A stretch of 64,000 nt of DNA from Nocardioides halotolerans DSM 19273 (GTDB taxonomy: Bacteria > Actinomycetota > Actinomycetes > Propionibacteriales > Nocardioidaceae). Within the stretch, counting starts at the first letter, position 1. Every line of letters starts with the position of its first letter. This document shows, one piece after another, positions 56,105 to 64,000 of this stretch. The position numbers and the translations under genes were made by a program. The stretch is from assembly GCF_000422805.1 (NCBI RefSeq), contig NZ_KE383923.1, positions 673,970 to 737,969 on the forward strand. Direction: 5' to 3'. The notes beneath the pieces are model-generated. The model made no database searches. It was given only the letters and a program-made list of their open reading frames with translations, and was not told where the DNA came from.

Positions 56105-58507
56105 GTGCCCTCCCTGACGCTCGCCGAAGCCCGGGCGCGTGCCGCGCAGCTCTCCGAGGTGTCCTACGACCTCGAGATCGACCTCACCGACACCACGACG
56201 TTCGCGAGCCGGTCGGTCGTGCGCTTCGCCTCCAGCGCGCCCGAGACCTTCCTGGAGCTGCACCACGGCCAGGACGTGATGGTCACGGTCAACGGCACGG
56301 TCGTGGCTGCGGCGTACGACGGAGCGCGGATCGCGCTCGACGGCCTCCTGACCGGCACCGGCGAGCGCAACGAGGTGGTCGTGGAGGCGCGGCTCCCCTA
56401 CGTCACCGACGGCGACGGGATGCACACCTTCACCGACCCGGCCGACGGCGAGCGGTACGTGTCGGCCTACGTCGGCATCGACATCACCCAGCGGGTCTTC
56501 GCGTGCTTCGACCAGGTCGACCTCAAGGCGCCGATCGCGCTGCGGGTCGTGGCGGATCCCTCCTGGACCGTCGTGTCCAACGGCCGCCTCGTGGCGGCTC
56601 AGGGGGGCGCCTGGGAGTTCGCCCCGACGCCGCCGATCCCGATCGACCTGTTCGTCCTGTGCGCCGGCCCCTGGCACTCGCGCACCTTCGAGCACGCGGG
56701 CATCCCGATGGGCTGGCATGCCCGGGCGTCGCTGGCCGGCGAGCTGGACCGTGAGCTCGACGAGCTGCGCACGATCACCGAGCAGTGCTTCGACCACTAC
56801 GCAGGGCTCTTCGACGAGCCGTTTCCCTTCGACACCTACGACCAGGTCTTCGTGCCGGGGCTCAACTGGGGCGCCATGGAGAACCCCGGCTGCGTGACCT
56901 ACCGCGACGAGCTCCTGCCACGCGGCCGGACCACCGAGGTCGAGCGTCGCGACCGGGCGATGGTCATCGCGCACGAGATGTCGCACATGTGGTTCGGCGA
57001 CCTCGTGACCCAGACGTGGTGGGAGGACATCTGGCTCAACGAGTCGTTCGCCGAGTACATGGGGTTCCGCGTCAGCGAGGAGGCGGCCGGGTTCGCCGGC
57101 TCGTGGGTGGGCTTCCAGGTCAGCCACAAGCCGCGCGCCCTGGTCGCCGACCGACGTCGCTCGACGCACCCGGTGGCGCCACTGCCGGAGGACGTGCCGG
57201 ACGTCGACACCGCCTCGACGAACTTCGACGCGATCTCCTACGTCAAGGGTGCATCCGCGCTGCGCCAGCTCGTGACCTGGACCGGAGACGACGACTTCCT
57301 CTCCGGGGTCAACGCCCACCTCACGCGGCACCGCTGGGGCAACGCGCAGCTCGCCGACCTGATCGCGGCCCTGGACGACGCCTCGCCCCGCGACGTCCGC
57401 CACTGGGCAGAGCTCTGGCTGCGGCGGTCGGGGCACGACACGATCCGGGTCGAGCGCGACGGCGACGTGCCCGTGCTGGTGCGCGACGGTGTCCGGCCGC
57501 ACCGCTTCCTGGTCACGGCGTACGACGACACGCTGGTCGAGGTCGGACGCGAGCTCGTCGACCTCCACGACGAGCCGGTGCGGCTGCAGGACTGGAGCGG
57601 CCGGGTCGTCGTGCCCAACGCGCACGGCGAGACGTTCGCCAGGCTGCAACTCGACGAGCGGTCCTGGGCCGCCGTCGAGAAGCACCTCGGTGCGGTCCGC
57701 GACGACCTGGCGCGTTCGGTGCTCTGGGCGACCGCGATCGATGCGGTCGCGACCAGGGACGTCTCCCCCGAGCGCTACCTCACCCTGGTCGACCGGCACC
57801 TTCCGGCCGAAAGGCACGTCAGCCTCGTGACCGCCGTCGTGGAGGAGACGCTGGCGGCCGTCGTCCCCCGGAGGGTGCCCGCGACGCGCGCCGTGGCAGC
57901 ACACGCGCTGGTGGCCGCCGCCTGTCGCGCGGGTCTCCGCTCCGGCGGTGACCCGGTGGCGTTCACAGGCGGGCTGGCACGCACCGGCCGCGACGCCGAG
58001 GAGCTGCGCCGCTGGCTGGCCGCCGGTCGCACCGACCACGGCGTGCCGCTCGATCCCCAGCTGCGGTGGCGCGTCGTGCAGCGGCTCGCCGCGCTGGGTG
58101 AGCTCGATGCGACCGCCATCGAGGACGAGCGCCGACGCGACGGCACGTCGACCGGCGACCTGGGCGCGGCCGCCGCACGCGCCGCGCGACCCGTCGCTGC
58201 GGCGAAGGAGGCGGCGTGGGCCGCCCTGACCGAGGAGGACATCTCCAACCGTCTCTTCAGCGCGGTCGCCTCCGGGCTGTGGCAGGCCGAGCAGGCCGAG
58301 CTCGTCGCGGCCTACCTCCCCCGCTACCTCGACGCAGGACCTCGCTGGGCCGCCCGCGGGCCGGCCTTCTCCGCGGTGGTGGGCCAGGCGTTCCCGTCGT
58401 TCCACCTCGACGACGCACAGCTCGGCCTGCTGCGCGACGCCCTGGCCGGTGACGTGCCGACCGTGCTCCGGCGGGCGTGGGAGGACGCCCTCGATGACCG
58501 CACGTAG
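56105..58507 (+). CDS. pepN: Aminopeptidase N-like M1 metallopeptidase
   Basis: An 800-residue zinc aminopeptidase. GAMENPGCVTYRDE is the substrate-binding GAMEN motif, HEMSHMWFGDL (H290-x3-H294) the zinc site, and the Glu ligand lies 19 residues after H294 (NESFAEYMG). An ERAP1-like helical C-terminal domain follows. It removes N-terminal residues from peptides in the cytosol. It starts at GTG 56105. It is a little shorter than the common length of about 850. It overlaps the downstream lipoprotein gene by 14 bp. Confidence 0.9.
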   Translation: MPSLTLAEARARAAQLSEVSYDLEIDLTDTTTFASRSVVRFASSAPETFLELHHGQDVMVTVNGTVVAAAYDGARIALDGLLTGTGERNEVVVEARLPYVTDGDGMHTFTDPADGERYVSAYVGIDITQRVFACFDQVDLKAPIALRVVADPSWTVVSNGRLVAAQGGAWEFAPTPPIPIDLFVLCAGPWHSRTFEHAGIPMGWHARASLAGELDRELDELRTITEQCFDHYAGLFDEPFPFDTYDQVFVPGLNWGAMENPGCVTYRDELLPRGRTTEVERRDRAMVIAHEMSHMWFGDLVTQTWWEDIWLNESFAEYMGFRVSEEAAGFAGSWVGFQVSHKPRALVADRRRSTHPVAPLPEDVPDVDTASTNFDAISYVKGASALRQLVTWTGDDDFLSGVNAHLTRHRWGNAQLADLIAALDDASPRDVRHWAELWLRRSGHDTIRVERDGDVPVLVRDGVRPHRFLVTAYDDTLVEVGRELVDLHDEPVRLQDWSGRVVVPNAHGETFARLQLDERSWAAVEKHLGAVRDDLARSVLWATAIDAVATRDVSPERYLTLVDRHLPAERHVSLVTAVVEETLAAVVPRRVPATRAVAAHALVAAACRAGLRSGGDPVAFTGGLARTGRDAEELRRWLAAGRTDHGVPLDPQLRWRVVQRLAALGELDATAIEDERRRDGTSTGDLGAAAARAARPVAAAKEAAWAALTEEDISNRLFSAVASGLWQAEQAELVAAYLPRYLDAGPRWAARGPAFSAVVGQAFPSFHLDDAQLGLLRDALAGDVPTVLRRAWEDALDDRT

Positions 58508-59396
58508 CGGGCTCGCCGGGCTGGTCGCCGCGCTGGCGCTGACCGGCTGCTCCCCGGACGGCCCGGTCGCCGAGCCGCCGCTGCCGTCGAGCCCACCCAC
58601 CTCTCCTGCCCCTCCTGCTCCCAGCAGGCCGACCGGCACGCCCACGCCCACCTCTGAGCCCTCCTCTGAGTCGCCGGCACCCGAGCCCGGCACCGTGCCG
58701 CCCCCGTGGCTCGGCACCCGCCCGCTGCCGCTGCGGCCCGACGGCTTCGGGCAGGCGCAGCCGACCCCGCCCGAGCTCGACCCGCGCCGGTTCACGCTGC
58801 CCGACACGGTCGCGCCGCTGCCCGGTGACGGCTTCGCCTCGAGGGTCGAGCCCGTCCCGGCCGACGTGCTGGCCCGGTCGACCTGGAGCCCGGGCTGCCC
58901 GGTCGCAGCGCACGACCTGGCCTACGTGCGGCTGGCGTTCTGGGGCTTCGACGACCAGCGGCACACCGGCGAGCTGCTGCTCGCCGCCTCGGTCGCCGAC
59001 GACGTGGTGACGGTCTTCGAGAAGCTCTACGAGGAGCGGTTCCCCTTCGAGGAGCTCCGGGTGACGCCACGCTCCGAGCTCGACGCGCCGCCCACGGGCG
59101 ACGGCAACGGCACGGGGGCGTTCGTCTGCCGGCCCACCACCGGCTCCACGACGACCTTCAGCCAGCACGCCTACGGGCTCGCCATCGACCTCGACCCGTT
59201 CCAGAACCCCTACAGCAAGGGTGATCTCGTGCTGCCCGAGCTCGCCTCGGCGTACCTCGACCGCGACCGGGTGCGACCCGGGATGATCACGCCGGACGGC
59301 GTGGTGGTGCGCGCCTTCGCGTCGATCGGGTGGACCTGGGGCGGGACGTGGAGCTCGCTCAAGGACTACCAACACTTCAGCCAGAACGGCCGCTGA
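58494..59396 (+). CDS. M15-family D-Ala-D-Ala carboxypeptidase-like lipoprotein
   Basis: A 300-residue lipoprotein. The lipobox LVAALALTGC (Cys near residue 18) is followed by a Pro/Ser/Thr linker to about residue 85. The catalytic domain has TTTFSQHAYGLAIDLDPFQNPY, the SxHxxGxAxD zinc motif of M15 peptidases, and a final WTWGGTWSSLKDYQHF with the last zinc His. It should trim peptidoglycan stems outside the membrane. ATG 58494 was chosen because the lipoprotein signal begins there. It ends at the start of a repeat-rich gap. Confidence 0.85.
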   Translation: MTARSGLAGLVAALALTGCSPDGPVAEPPLPSSPPTSPAPPAPSRPTGTPTPTSEPSSESPAPEPGTVPPPWLGTRPLPLRPDGFGQAQPTPPELDPRRFTLPDTVAPLPGDGFASRVEPVPADVLARSTWSPGCPVAAHDLAYVRLAFWGFDDQRHTGELLLAASVADDVVTVFEKLYEERFPFEELRVTPRSELDAPPTGDGNGTGAFVCRPTTGSTTTFSQHAYGLAIDLDPFQNPYSKGDLVLPELASAYLDRDRVRPGMITPDGVVVRAFASIGWTWGGTWSSLKDYQHFSQNGR

Positions 59397-59476
59397 GCAG
59401 CTCCCAGCGCAGGCTGCGGAGGCTTCGAGGCTCAGGCGCAGCACGCCTTCGCACCTCAGCCACCGTGAGACAGCGA

Positions 59477-59705
59477 CCGCAGGGAAGGCACCCGCTGGAC
59501 CACCGCTGATCGAGCCTGTCGAGATCACCGCAAGGAAGGCACCCGAACCGACCACCGCTGATCGAGCCTGTCGAGATCCCCGCAAGGAAGGCACCCGAAC
59601 CGACCACCGCTGATCGAGCCTGTCGAGATCACCGCAAGGAAGGCACGCGGTCGACCGCCGCTGATCGAGCCTGTCGAGATCCCCGCAAGGAAGGCACCCG
59701 AGCCG
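59477..59705. repeat. Tandem array of 51-52-bp units
   Basis: AAGGCA markers recur at 59485, 59536, 59588, 59640 and 59691 (spacing 51-52). Each unit contains the core TGATCGAGCCTGTCGAGAT and a variable middle (CGAACCGA, CGCTGGAC or CGGTCGAC). Four full units and one partial unit are present. The whole unit is conserved, so it is a tandem repeat and not a CRISPR array. The core is of a kind common between genes in high-GC actinobacteria. Confidence 0.75.
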
Positions 59706-59940
59706 AGCAGCTCCCAGCACAGGCTGCGGAGGTTTCGAGACGCTCGCTGCGCGAGCTCCTCAACCAGCGATATGACGAGCCGGGCGAGTATGAAGTGCAA
59801 TGGGAGCGGCGGGAGCGAAGCGGCCCGGTAGTTCCGAGCGGAGCGAGGCGCGCCCCACGATCGGCCTCCGAGCCGCGGCGACAGCGCCGCAGCGAGCGCC
59901 AGCGAGCCAGGCGCCCGCGAGCGCAGCGAGCAGTCGCGGC

Positions 59941-59972
59941 GGATTGGGGGCCGAGGCTCGCGGGGGTATCAG
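59941..59972. repeat. 32-bp extragenic repeat after prs (copy 2)
   Basis: Matches 19-50 with two differences. It lies one base past the prs stop codon on the minus strand. See copy 1. Confidence 0.6.
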
Positions 59973-59973
59973 G

Positions 59974-60954
59974 TCAAGCGTGACCGTCGAACATCGAGGT
60001 CACCGAGCCGTCCTCGAAGACCTCGCGGATCGCGCGGGCGACCAGCGGCGCGATGGAGAGCTGGGTGAGCTTGTCGAACTCGCGGTCGGGCGTCAGGGGC
60101 AGCGTGTTGGTGACCACGACCTCCTGGGCAGGGCAGTTCTTGAGCCGGTCGACCGCGGGATCCGACAGGATCGCGTGGGTCGCGGCGATGACCACGCCCG
60201 CCGCGCCGTCGGCCATCAGTGCCTCGGCGGCCTTGGTGATCGTGCCGCCGGTGTCGATCATGTCGTCGACCAGCACGCACAGCCGGCCCCTGACCTCACC
60301 GACGACGCGGTTGGCGACGGTCTCGTTCGGGCGGTCGATGTTGCGGCTCTTGTGGATGAACGCCAGCGGAGCGCCACCGAGTCGGGAGGCCCACCGCTCG
60401 GCGACCTTGATCCGACCGGCGTCGGGCGAGACGACCGCGAGCTCCTGGTCGCCGTACTTGGCGCGCACGTGGTCGGCGAGGATCGGCAGCGCCATCAGGT
60501 GGTCGACCGGGCCGTCGAAGAAGCCCTGGATCTGGTCGGCGTGCAGGTCGACCGTGATCAGCCGGTCGGCGCCGGCGGTCTTGAAGAGGTCGGCCACCAG
60601 CCGGGCCGAGATCGGCTCGCGGCCGCGGTGCTTCTTGTCCTGGCGCGCGTAGCCGTAGAACGGCATGACCACCGTGATGCGCTTGGCGCTCGCCCGCTTC
60701 AGGGCGTCGACCATGATCAGGTGCTCCATGATCCACTCGTTGATCGGAGCGGTGTGGCTCTGGAGCACGAAGGCGTCGCAGCCGCGCACCGACTCCTCGT
60801 AGCGCACGTAGATCTCGGAGTTCGCGAACTCGTAGGCCGACTGCGGCACCAGGTCGGTGCCGAGCAGCTGGGTGACCTCTTCCGCGAGCTGGGGGTGCGC
60901 CCTCCCGCTGAAGACCATGAGGTTCTTCTCGGTGGTGCGCTTCATACCCGTCAT
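59974..60954 (-). CDS. prs: Ribose-phosphate diphosphokinase (PRPP synthetase)
   Basis: A 326-residue enzyme making PRPP from ribose-5-phosphate and ATP. FANSEIYVRYEESVRGCDAFVLQSH and DKKHRGREPISARLVADL are the ATP and flexible-loop regions; CVLVDDMIDTGGTITKAAEAL is the PRPP-binding motif. A second ATG nine bases on (MKRTTEKN) is a possible start. The gene follows glmU by 33 bp on the same strand, the order seen in other actinobacteria. The downstream sequence is the repeat-rich region. Confidence 0.95.
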   Translation of the reverse strand: MTGMKRTTEKNLMVFSGRAHPQLAEEVTQLLGTDLVPQSAYEFANSEIYVRYEESVRGCDAFVLQSHTAPINEWIMEHLIMVDALKRASAKRITVVMPFYGYARQDKKHRGREPISARLVADLFKTAGADRLITVDLHADQIQGFFDGPVDHLMALPILADHVRAKYGDQELAVVSPDAGRIKVAERWASRLGGAPLAFIHKSRNIDRPNETVANRVVGEVRGRLCVLVDDMIDTGGTITKAAEALMADGAAGVVIAATHAILSDPAVDRLKNCPAQEVVVTNTLPLTPDREFDKLTQLSIAPLVARAIREVFEDGSVTSMFDGHA

Positions 60955-60987
60955 GCGACTTGGAGGCTCCCGGCTCTAGGGCTGGTG

Positions 60988-62436
60988 TCAGGTCGATTCT
61001 TCCACGCCGTCGAGCGCGGCCGCCGCCGCCTCGGCCTGGGACGTCCCGGCGCGCTTCGACAGCGCCCAGCGGGCGAGGTTGCGCTGCGGCCCGCCGCTGA
61101 CCGCGAGGGCGCCCGGCGGCACGTCGCGGCGTACGACGGTGCCACCCGCGGTGCCCGCCCCGTCGCCGATCTCGACCGGTGCGACGAAGGTGTTGTTGGC
61201 GCCCGTCTTGGCGTGCCGCCCGACCGTGGTGCGGCTCTTGGCGACGCCGTCGTAATTGGCGAAGATCGTGCCGGCGCCGATGTTGCTGCCCTCGCCGATC
61301 TCGGCGTCGCCGACGTAGGACAGGTGCGGCACCTTGGCGCCGGGTCCGATGACGGCGTTCTTCGTCTCGACGAAGGTGCCGATCTTGCCGTCGGCGCCCA
61401 GGGTGGTGCCGGGCCGCAGGTAGGCGAACGGCCCGACTTTGGCGCCGGGGCCGATCACGGCGAGCTCGCCGTGGGTCCGGGTCACCCTCGCCCCCTCGCC
61501 GATCTCGCAGTCCTTCAGCGTGCAGTCGGGGCCGATGACGGCGTCCTCCGCGACCAGCGTCGCTCCGAGCAGCTGTACGCCGGGCAGCAGCGTCACGTCG
61601 GGATTGAGCACGACGTCGGCGTCGACCCAGGTGGTGGCGGGGTCCATCACCGTGACACCGGCGTCCATCCAGCGGGCGAGGATGCGCTCGTTCATCACCC
61701 GGCCCGTCCGCGCCAGCTGGGCCCGGTCGTTGACGCCCTCGGTCTGCTCCACGTCGTCGATCGCGTGGGCGCCGACGTGCAGGCCCGCCTCGCGCGCGAG
61801 GTGGACGGTGTCCGTGAGGTAGAGCTCGCCCTTGGCGTTGTCGTCGGACAGCCGGGGCAGCACCTCGCGGAGGAACGCCGCGTCGAACGCGAGGATCCCG
61901 GAGTTGATCTCGCGGACCGCCCGCTGCTCCTCGGTCGCGTCCTTCTCCTCGACGATGGCCTCGACCTCGCCGTCGGCGTTGCGCACGACCCGGCCGTAGC
62001 CGTGCGGGTCGGCGACGACGCCCGACAGGATGCTGACCGCTCGCTGCGCCGCCTCGTGCTCCTCGGCGAACCTGCGCAGCGCGTCGGCCTCGAGGAGGGG
62101 CGTGTCGGCGTACGCCACCAGCACCGTCCCCTCCGGCTGCTCCCCCGCGGCGAGCACGGCCTCCATCGCGACCCGCACCGCGTGGCCGGTGCCGCGCTGC
62201 TCCTCCTGCACGGCGAGCAGCACGTCGGGCACGAGCTCCTGAATGTGCGGCCCGACCTGGTCGCGCTGGTGGCCGACGACCGCGACGATCCGCCGAGGCC
62301 GCACCTGCTGCACGGTGGCCAGCACGTGCCCGACCATCGTCCGCCCGGCGACCGGGTGCAGCACCTTCATGGTCTTCGACTTCATGCGGGTGCCGCCGCC
62401 CGCGGCCAGCACGATGACGGTCAGCTCTCCGGGCAC
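60988..62436 (-). CDS. glmU: Bifunctional UDP-N-acetylglucosamine pyrophosphorylase/glucosamine-1-phosphate acetyltransferase
   Basis: A 482-residue GlmU. The N-terminal uridyltransferase has VLAAGGGTRMKSKTMKVLHPVAG; the C-terminal left-handed beta-helix has hexapeptide repeats (VIGPDCTLKDCEIGEGARV, AVIGPGAKVPHLSYVGDAEIGEGSNIGAGTI) and the acetyl-CoA region. It makes UDP-GlcNAc for peptidoglycan and possibly the EPS. ATG 62436; glmU-prs order is conserved. The 56-bp gap upstream leads to a HAD-family gene. Confidence 0.95.
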   Translation of the reverse strand: MPGELTVIVLAAGGGTRMKSKTMKVLHPVAGRTMVGHVLATVQQVRPRRIVAVVGHQRDQVGPHIQELVPDVLLAVQEEQRGTGHAVRVAMEAVLAAGEQPEGTVLVAYADTPLLEADALRRFAEEHEAAQRAVSILSGVVADPHGYGRVVRNADGEVEAIVEEKDATEEQRAVREINSGILAFDAAFLREVLPRLSDDNAKGELYLTDTVHLAREAGLHVGAHAIDDVEQTEGVNDRAQLARTGRVMNERILARWMDAGVTVMDPATTWVDADVVLNPDVTLLPGVQLLGATLVAEDAVIGPDCTLKDCEIGEGARVTRTHGELAVIGPGAKVGPFAYLRPGTTLGADGKIGTFVETKNAVIGPGAKVPHLSYVGDAEIGEGSNIGAGTIFANYDGVAKSRTTVGRHAKTGANNTFVAPVEIGDGAGTAGGTVVRRDVPPGALAVSGGPQRNLARWALSKRAGTSQAEAAAAALDGVEEST

Positions 62437-62492
62437 CGGCTCACTCTAGGCGGTGTGAGCCGGCGCCCGGACAGTCCGTGCTGAGGTGCCGG

Positions 62493-64000
62493 TCAGGGCA
62501 GGTAGTACGTCGGGTTCGGCAGCTTGTAGACGTGGTCGGCGTGCTCGCCGATCAGGTCGGACCACTGGTCGCCGAAGTTGCCGACGATGTCGAACCCGAG
62601 GTCCTCGATGTGCGCCCGCGTGCCGGACTTGTACTCGATCGTCGAGCACGACGCGTCGGCCCCGCAGTCGACCCACGGCTGGCTCGGGATCGAGGCGTTG
62701 CCGTTCGGTGCCGTGACCGCGCCCTTGGTGAAGTAGTTGCCGCTGGTGAACAGCGGCTTGCCGGCTGCGTCGACGTACCCCTGCTCGGTGAGGTTGGCGA
62801 CCGTGTCGGCCTGCTGGCTCGCGCCCCGACCGGTCAGCCCGATGATCGTGCAGCCGGCGGCGGCCGCGGACCTCACGAACGCCGGCATGCCGGGCGTGGC
62901 CGGGAAGAGGTGCTGGGAGACCCAGGTGCCCTGGAGGACCGGGTCGAAGACGAACTTCATCGCCCCGTCCTCCATGTCGTAGGTCCACAGCGTCGTGTCG
63001 TCGGCGTCGAAGACCAGCGCCGGCTTGCCGGGCAGCGTGATTGCGGCGAGCGCCGCCAGGTCCTTCGCGAGCGCCTTCCTGGCCTTCACGAGCTTGCGGT
63101 GCGCGCGCTTGCGGGCAGCCGGGGTCTTGGCGTGCTTGAGCGCCTTCTTGGCCTTCTTGACCGCCTTCCTGTCCTTCGCGACCTTCGCCTTGGCCGCCGC
63201 CTGCTTGGCGAACGCGGCGTCGTACGCCGCCGCACCGGTCGTGCAGTTGCTCGTCACCTGCGGCGTCCAGGACGCCTGCAGCGCCGAGAGCTGGCTGATG
63301 TACGGCGAGGCCGTCTTGTCGGCGATGCCGGACGCGTTGGCGTTGTAGTAGCCCCGGATCATCCGCCGGACGGGGTCGATGTTCGGGATGTCGTCGCCGG
63401 TGTCGACGGTGTAGCCGCTGGAGCCGTCGGGCTGCATGGTGTACGCCGTCGGCGGCACCATGTTGGCGTCGCTCTCCGGGTGCCCGCTGATGTTGAGCGA
63501 GGGCAGGAAGTAGGTCGGGTTCGGGATCTTCGTCCACTTGTCGGCGAACCCGCCCTGCAGGTCGCTCCACTGGTCGCCGACGTTCATGATGACGTTGACG
63601 CCGTCGGCGCTCTCGATGTGGCCGCGGGTGAAGGCCTTGAACTCCACCGTCGAGCACGAGGCCGGGTTGCCGTCCGCCGTGCAGTCGACCCACGGCTGGG
63701 TCGGGATCGTCGCCGGGTTGGTGCCGGAGACCGGGTCCTTGGTGTACATGTTCGCGGCCGTGAACAGCGGAGTGCCGCCCGGCGTGCCGTCGTCGGTGAA
63801 GCCCTGCTCGGTGAGGTTCGCGATCGTGTCAGGCTCCTGCGCGAGCGACCGGCCGGTGACGCCGTAGACGGCGTACCCGCGGTCGAGCAGGTCGCGCACC
63901 AGCTGCGGCATCCCCGGCAACGCCGGGAACAGGTGACCGGTGACCCAGATGGTCTGGATCGCGGGGTCGAAGTTGAAGTTGAGGGCCTTGTCCTCGAAGT
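62493..64000 (-). CDS. HAD-family acid phosphatase-like protein with two domains (5' end beyond the window)
   Basis: At least 502 residues are in the window; the reading frame continues past 64000, so the start is not visible. Two homologous halves are joined by a Lys/Ala-rich coiled segment (about 90 residues). The second half has PALVFDADDTTLWTYDMED (DxDDT, HAD motif I) and later GLTGRGASQQADTVANLTEQG and NVGDQWSDL/NFGDQWSDL. The first half shows the matching later motifs, with its own motif I off the window edge. The closest relatives are class-B or plant-type acid phosphatases. Probably exported, but the signal region is missing. Minus strand, 56 bp before glmU. Confidence 0.78.
   Translation of the reverse strand, partial: FEDKALNFNFDPAIQTIWVTGHLFPALPGMPQLVRDLLDRGYAVYGVTGRSLAQEPDTIANLTEQGFTDDGTPGGTPLFTAANMYTKDPVSGTNPATIPTQPWVDCTADGNPASCSTVEFKAFTRGHIESADGVNVIMNVGDQWSDLQGGFADKWTKIPNPTYFLPSLNISGHPESDANMVPPTAYTMQPDGSSGYTVDTGDDIPNIDPVRRMIRGYYNANASGIADKTASPYISQLSALQASWTPQVTSNCTTGAAAYDAAFAKQAAAKAKVAKDRKAVKKAKKALKHAKTPAARKRAHRKLVKARKALAKDLAALAAITLPGKPALVFDADDTTLWTYDMEDGAMKFVFDPVLQGTWVSQHLFPATPGMPAFVRSAAAAGCTIIGLTGRGASQQADTVANLTEQGYVDAAGKPLFTSGNYFTKGAVTAPNGNASIPSQPWVDCGADASCSTIEYKSGTRAHIEDLGFDIVGNFGDQWSDLIGEHADHVYKLPNPTYYLP

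Larger units (their letters stand above)
59397..59973. repeat. 577-bp repeat-rich intergenic region
   Basis: No gene is supported here. It holds, in order: a block with GCAGCTCCCAGC...GGCTGCGGAGG (59397-59430) that recurs at 59706-59738; the 51-52-bp tandem array listed separately; a GTTTCGAGACGCTCGCTGCG element of a kind scattered in actinobacterial genomes; and a GC-rich block of AGCGAG-type inverted repeats. It ends with the 32-bp repeat shared with the mfd 3' end. Confidence 0.65.

Noticed and set aside
59477..59705. Possible CRISPR array
   Set aside because: The whole 51-52-bp unit is conserved, including the part that would be spacers, and no cas genes are present. It is a tandem repeat.

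Overview
The window is GC-rich throughout, with GTG starts, GTGA/ATGA stop-start overlaps and an actinobacterial core gene set (mfd, pth, rplY, prs, glmU). It most resembles the chromosome of a Nocardioides-like member of the Propionibacteriales. The genus is an inference from gene content and style; no rRNA is present to confirm it. I saw no tRNA, rRNA, transposase, integrase or CRISPR array.

Layout. 1-4.2 kb: mfd and a small VOC protein. 4.2-10.4 kb: one very large secreted protein (PQQ-type sugar dehydrogenase, PKD, eight FN3 and three LamG domains). 10.5-34.3 kb: a Wzx/Wzy-type exopolysaccharide (EPS) locus with flippase, glycosyltransferases, polymerase/ligase, two Wzz-like proteins, sugar-nucleotide enzymes, two right-handed beta-helix proteins, an AMP-ligase/PLP-decarboxylase/acyl-carrier trio and a duplicated Cys-rich protein of unknown role. 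34.5-35.3 kb: an SDR oxidoreductase. 35.3-42.3 kb: a lasso-peptide cluster with a 49-codon precursor, RRE protein, cyclase, protease, HPr-kinase-like tailoring enzyme, nucleotidyltransferase and ABC exporter, coupled to a polysaccharide deacetylase. 42.4-46.8 kb: branched-sugar genes (C-methyltransferases, 3,5-epimerase, PIG-L deacetylase). 46.9-54.6 kb: regulation (an orphan LuxR-type regulator and two paralogous histidine kinase/response regulator pairs) around the initiating undecaprenyl-phosphate sugar transferase and cysQ. 54.6-64 kb: core genes pth, rplY, pepN, an M15 lipoprotein, prs, glmU, then a HAD phosphatase-like gene cut by the window end.

How it works together (inference). The sugar transferase at 50.3 kb starts a lipid-linked repeat unit; glycosyltransferases and sugar-nucleotide enzymes build and decorate it; the flippase exports it; the ligase/polymerase and Wzz pair polymerise it and set its length. 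The large secreted protein and the beta-helix proteins are candidate surface or matrix partners.

The most unusual feature is a recurring imperfect palindrome, roughly TCCCC-N5-7-GGGGA with an AT-rich centre. It lies 35-125 bp (once about 180 bp) before nearly every transcription unit between 10.4 and 50.3 kb, including the lasso operon. I did not find it before the core genes. This suggests that EPS and lasso-peptide production form one regulon, possibly controlled by the LuxR-type response regulators encoded in the same locus. The island also separates mfd from pth-rplY-prs-glmU, genes that lie close together in other actinobacteria.
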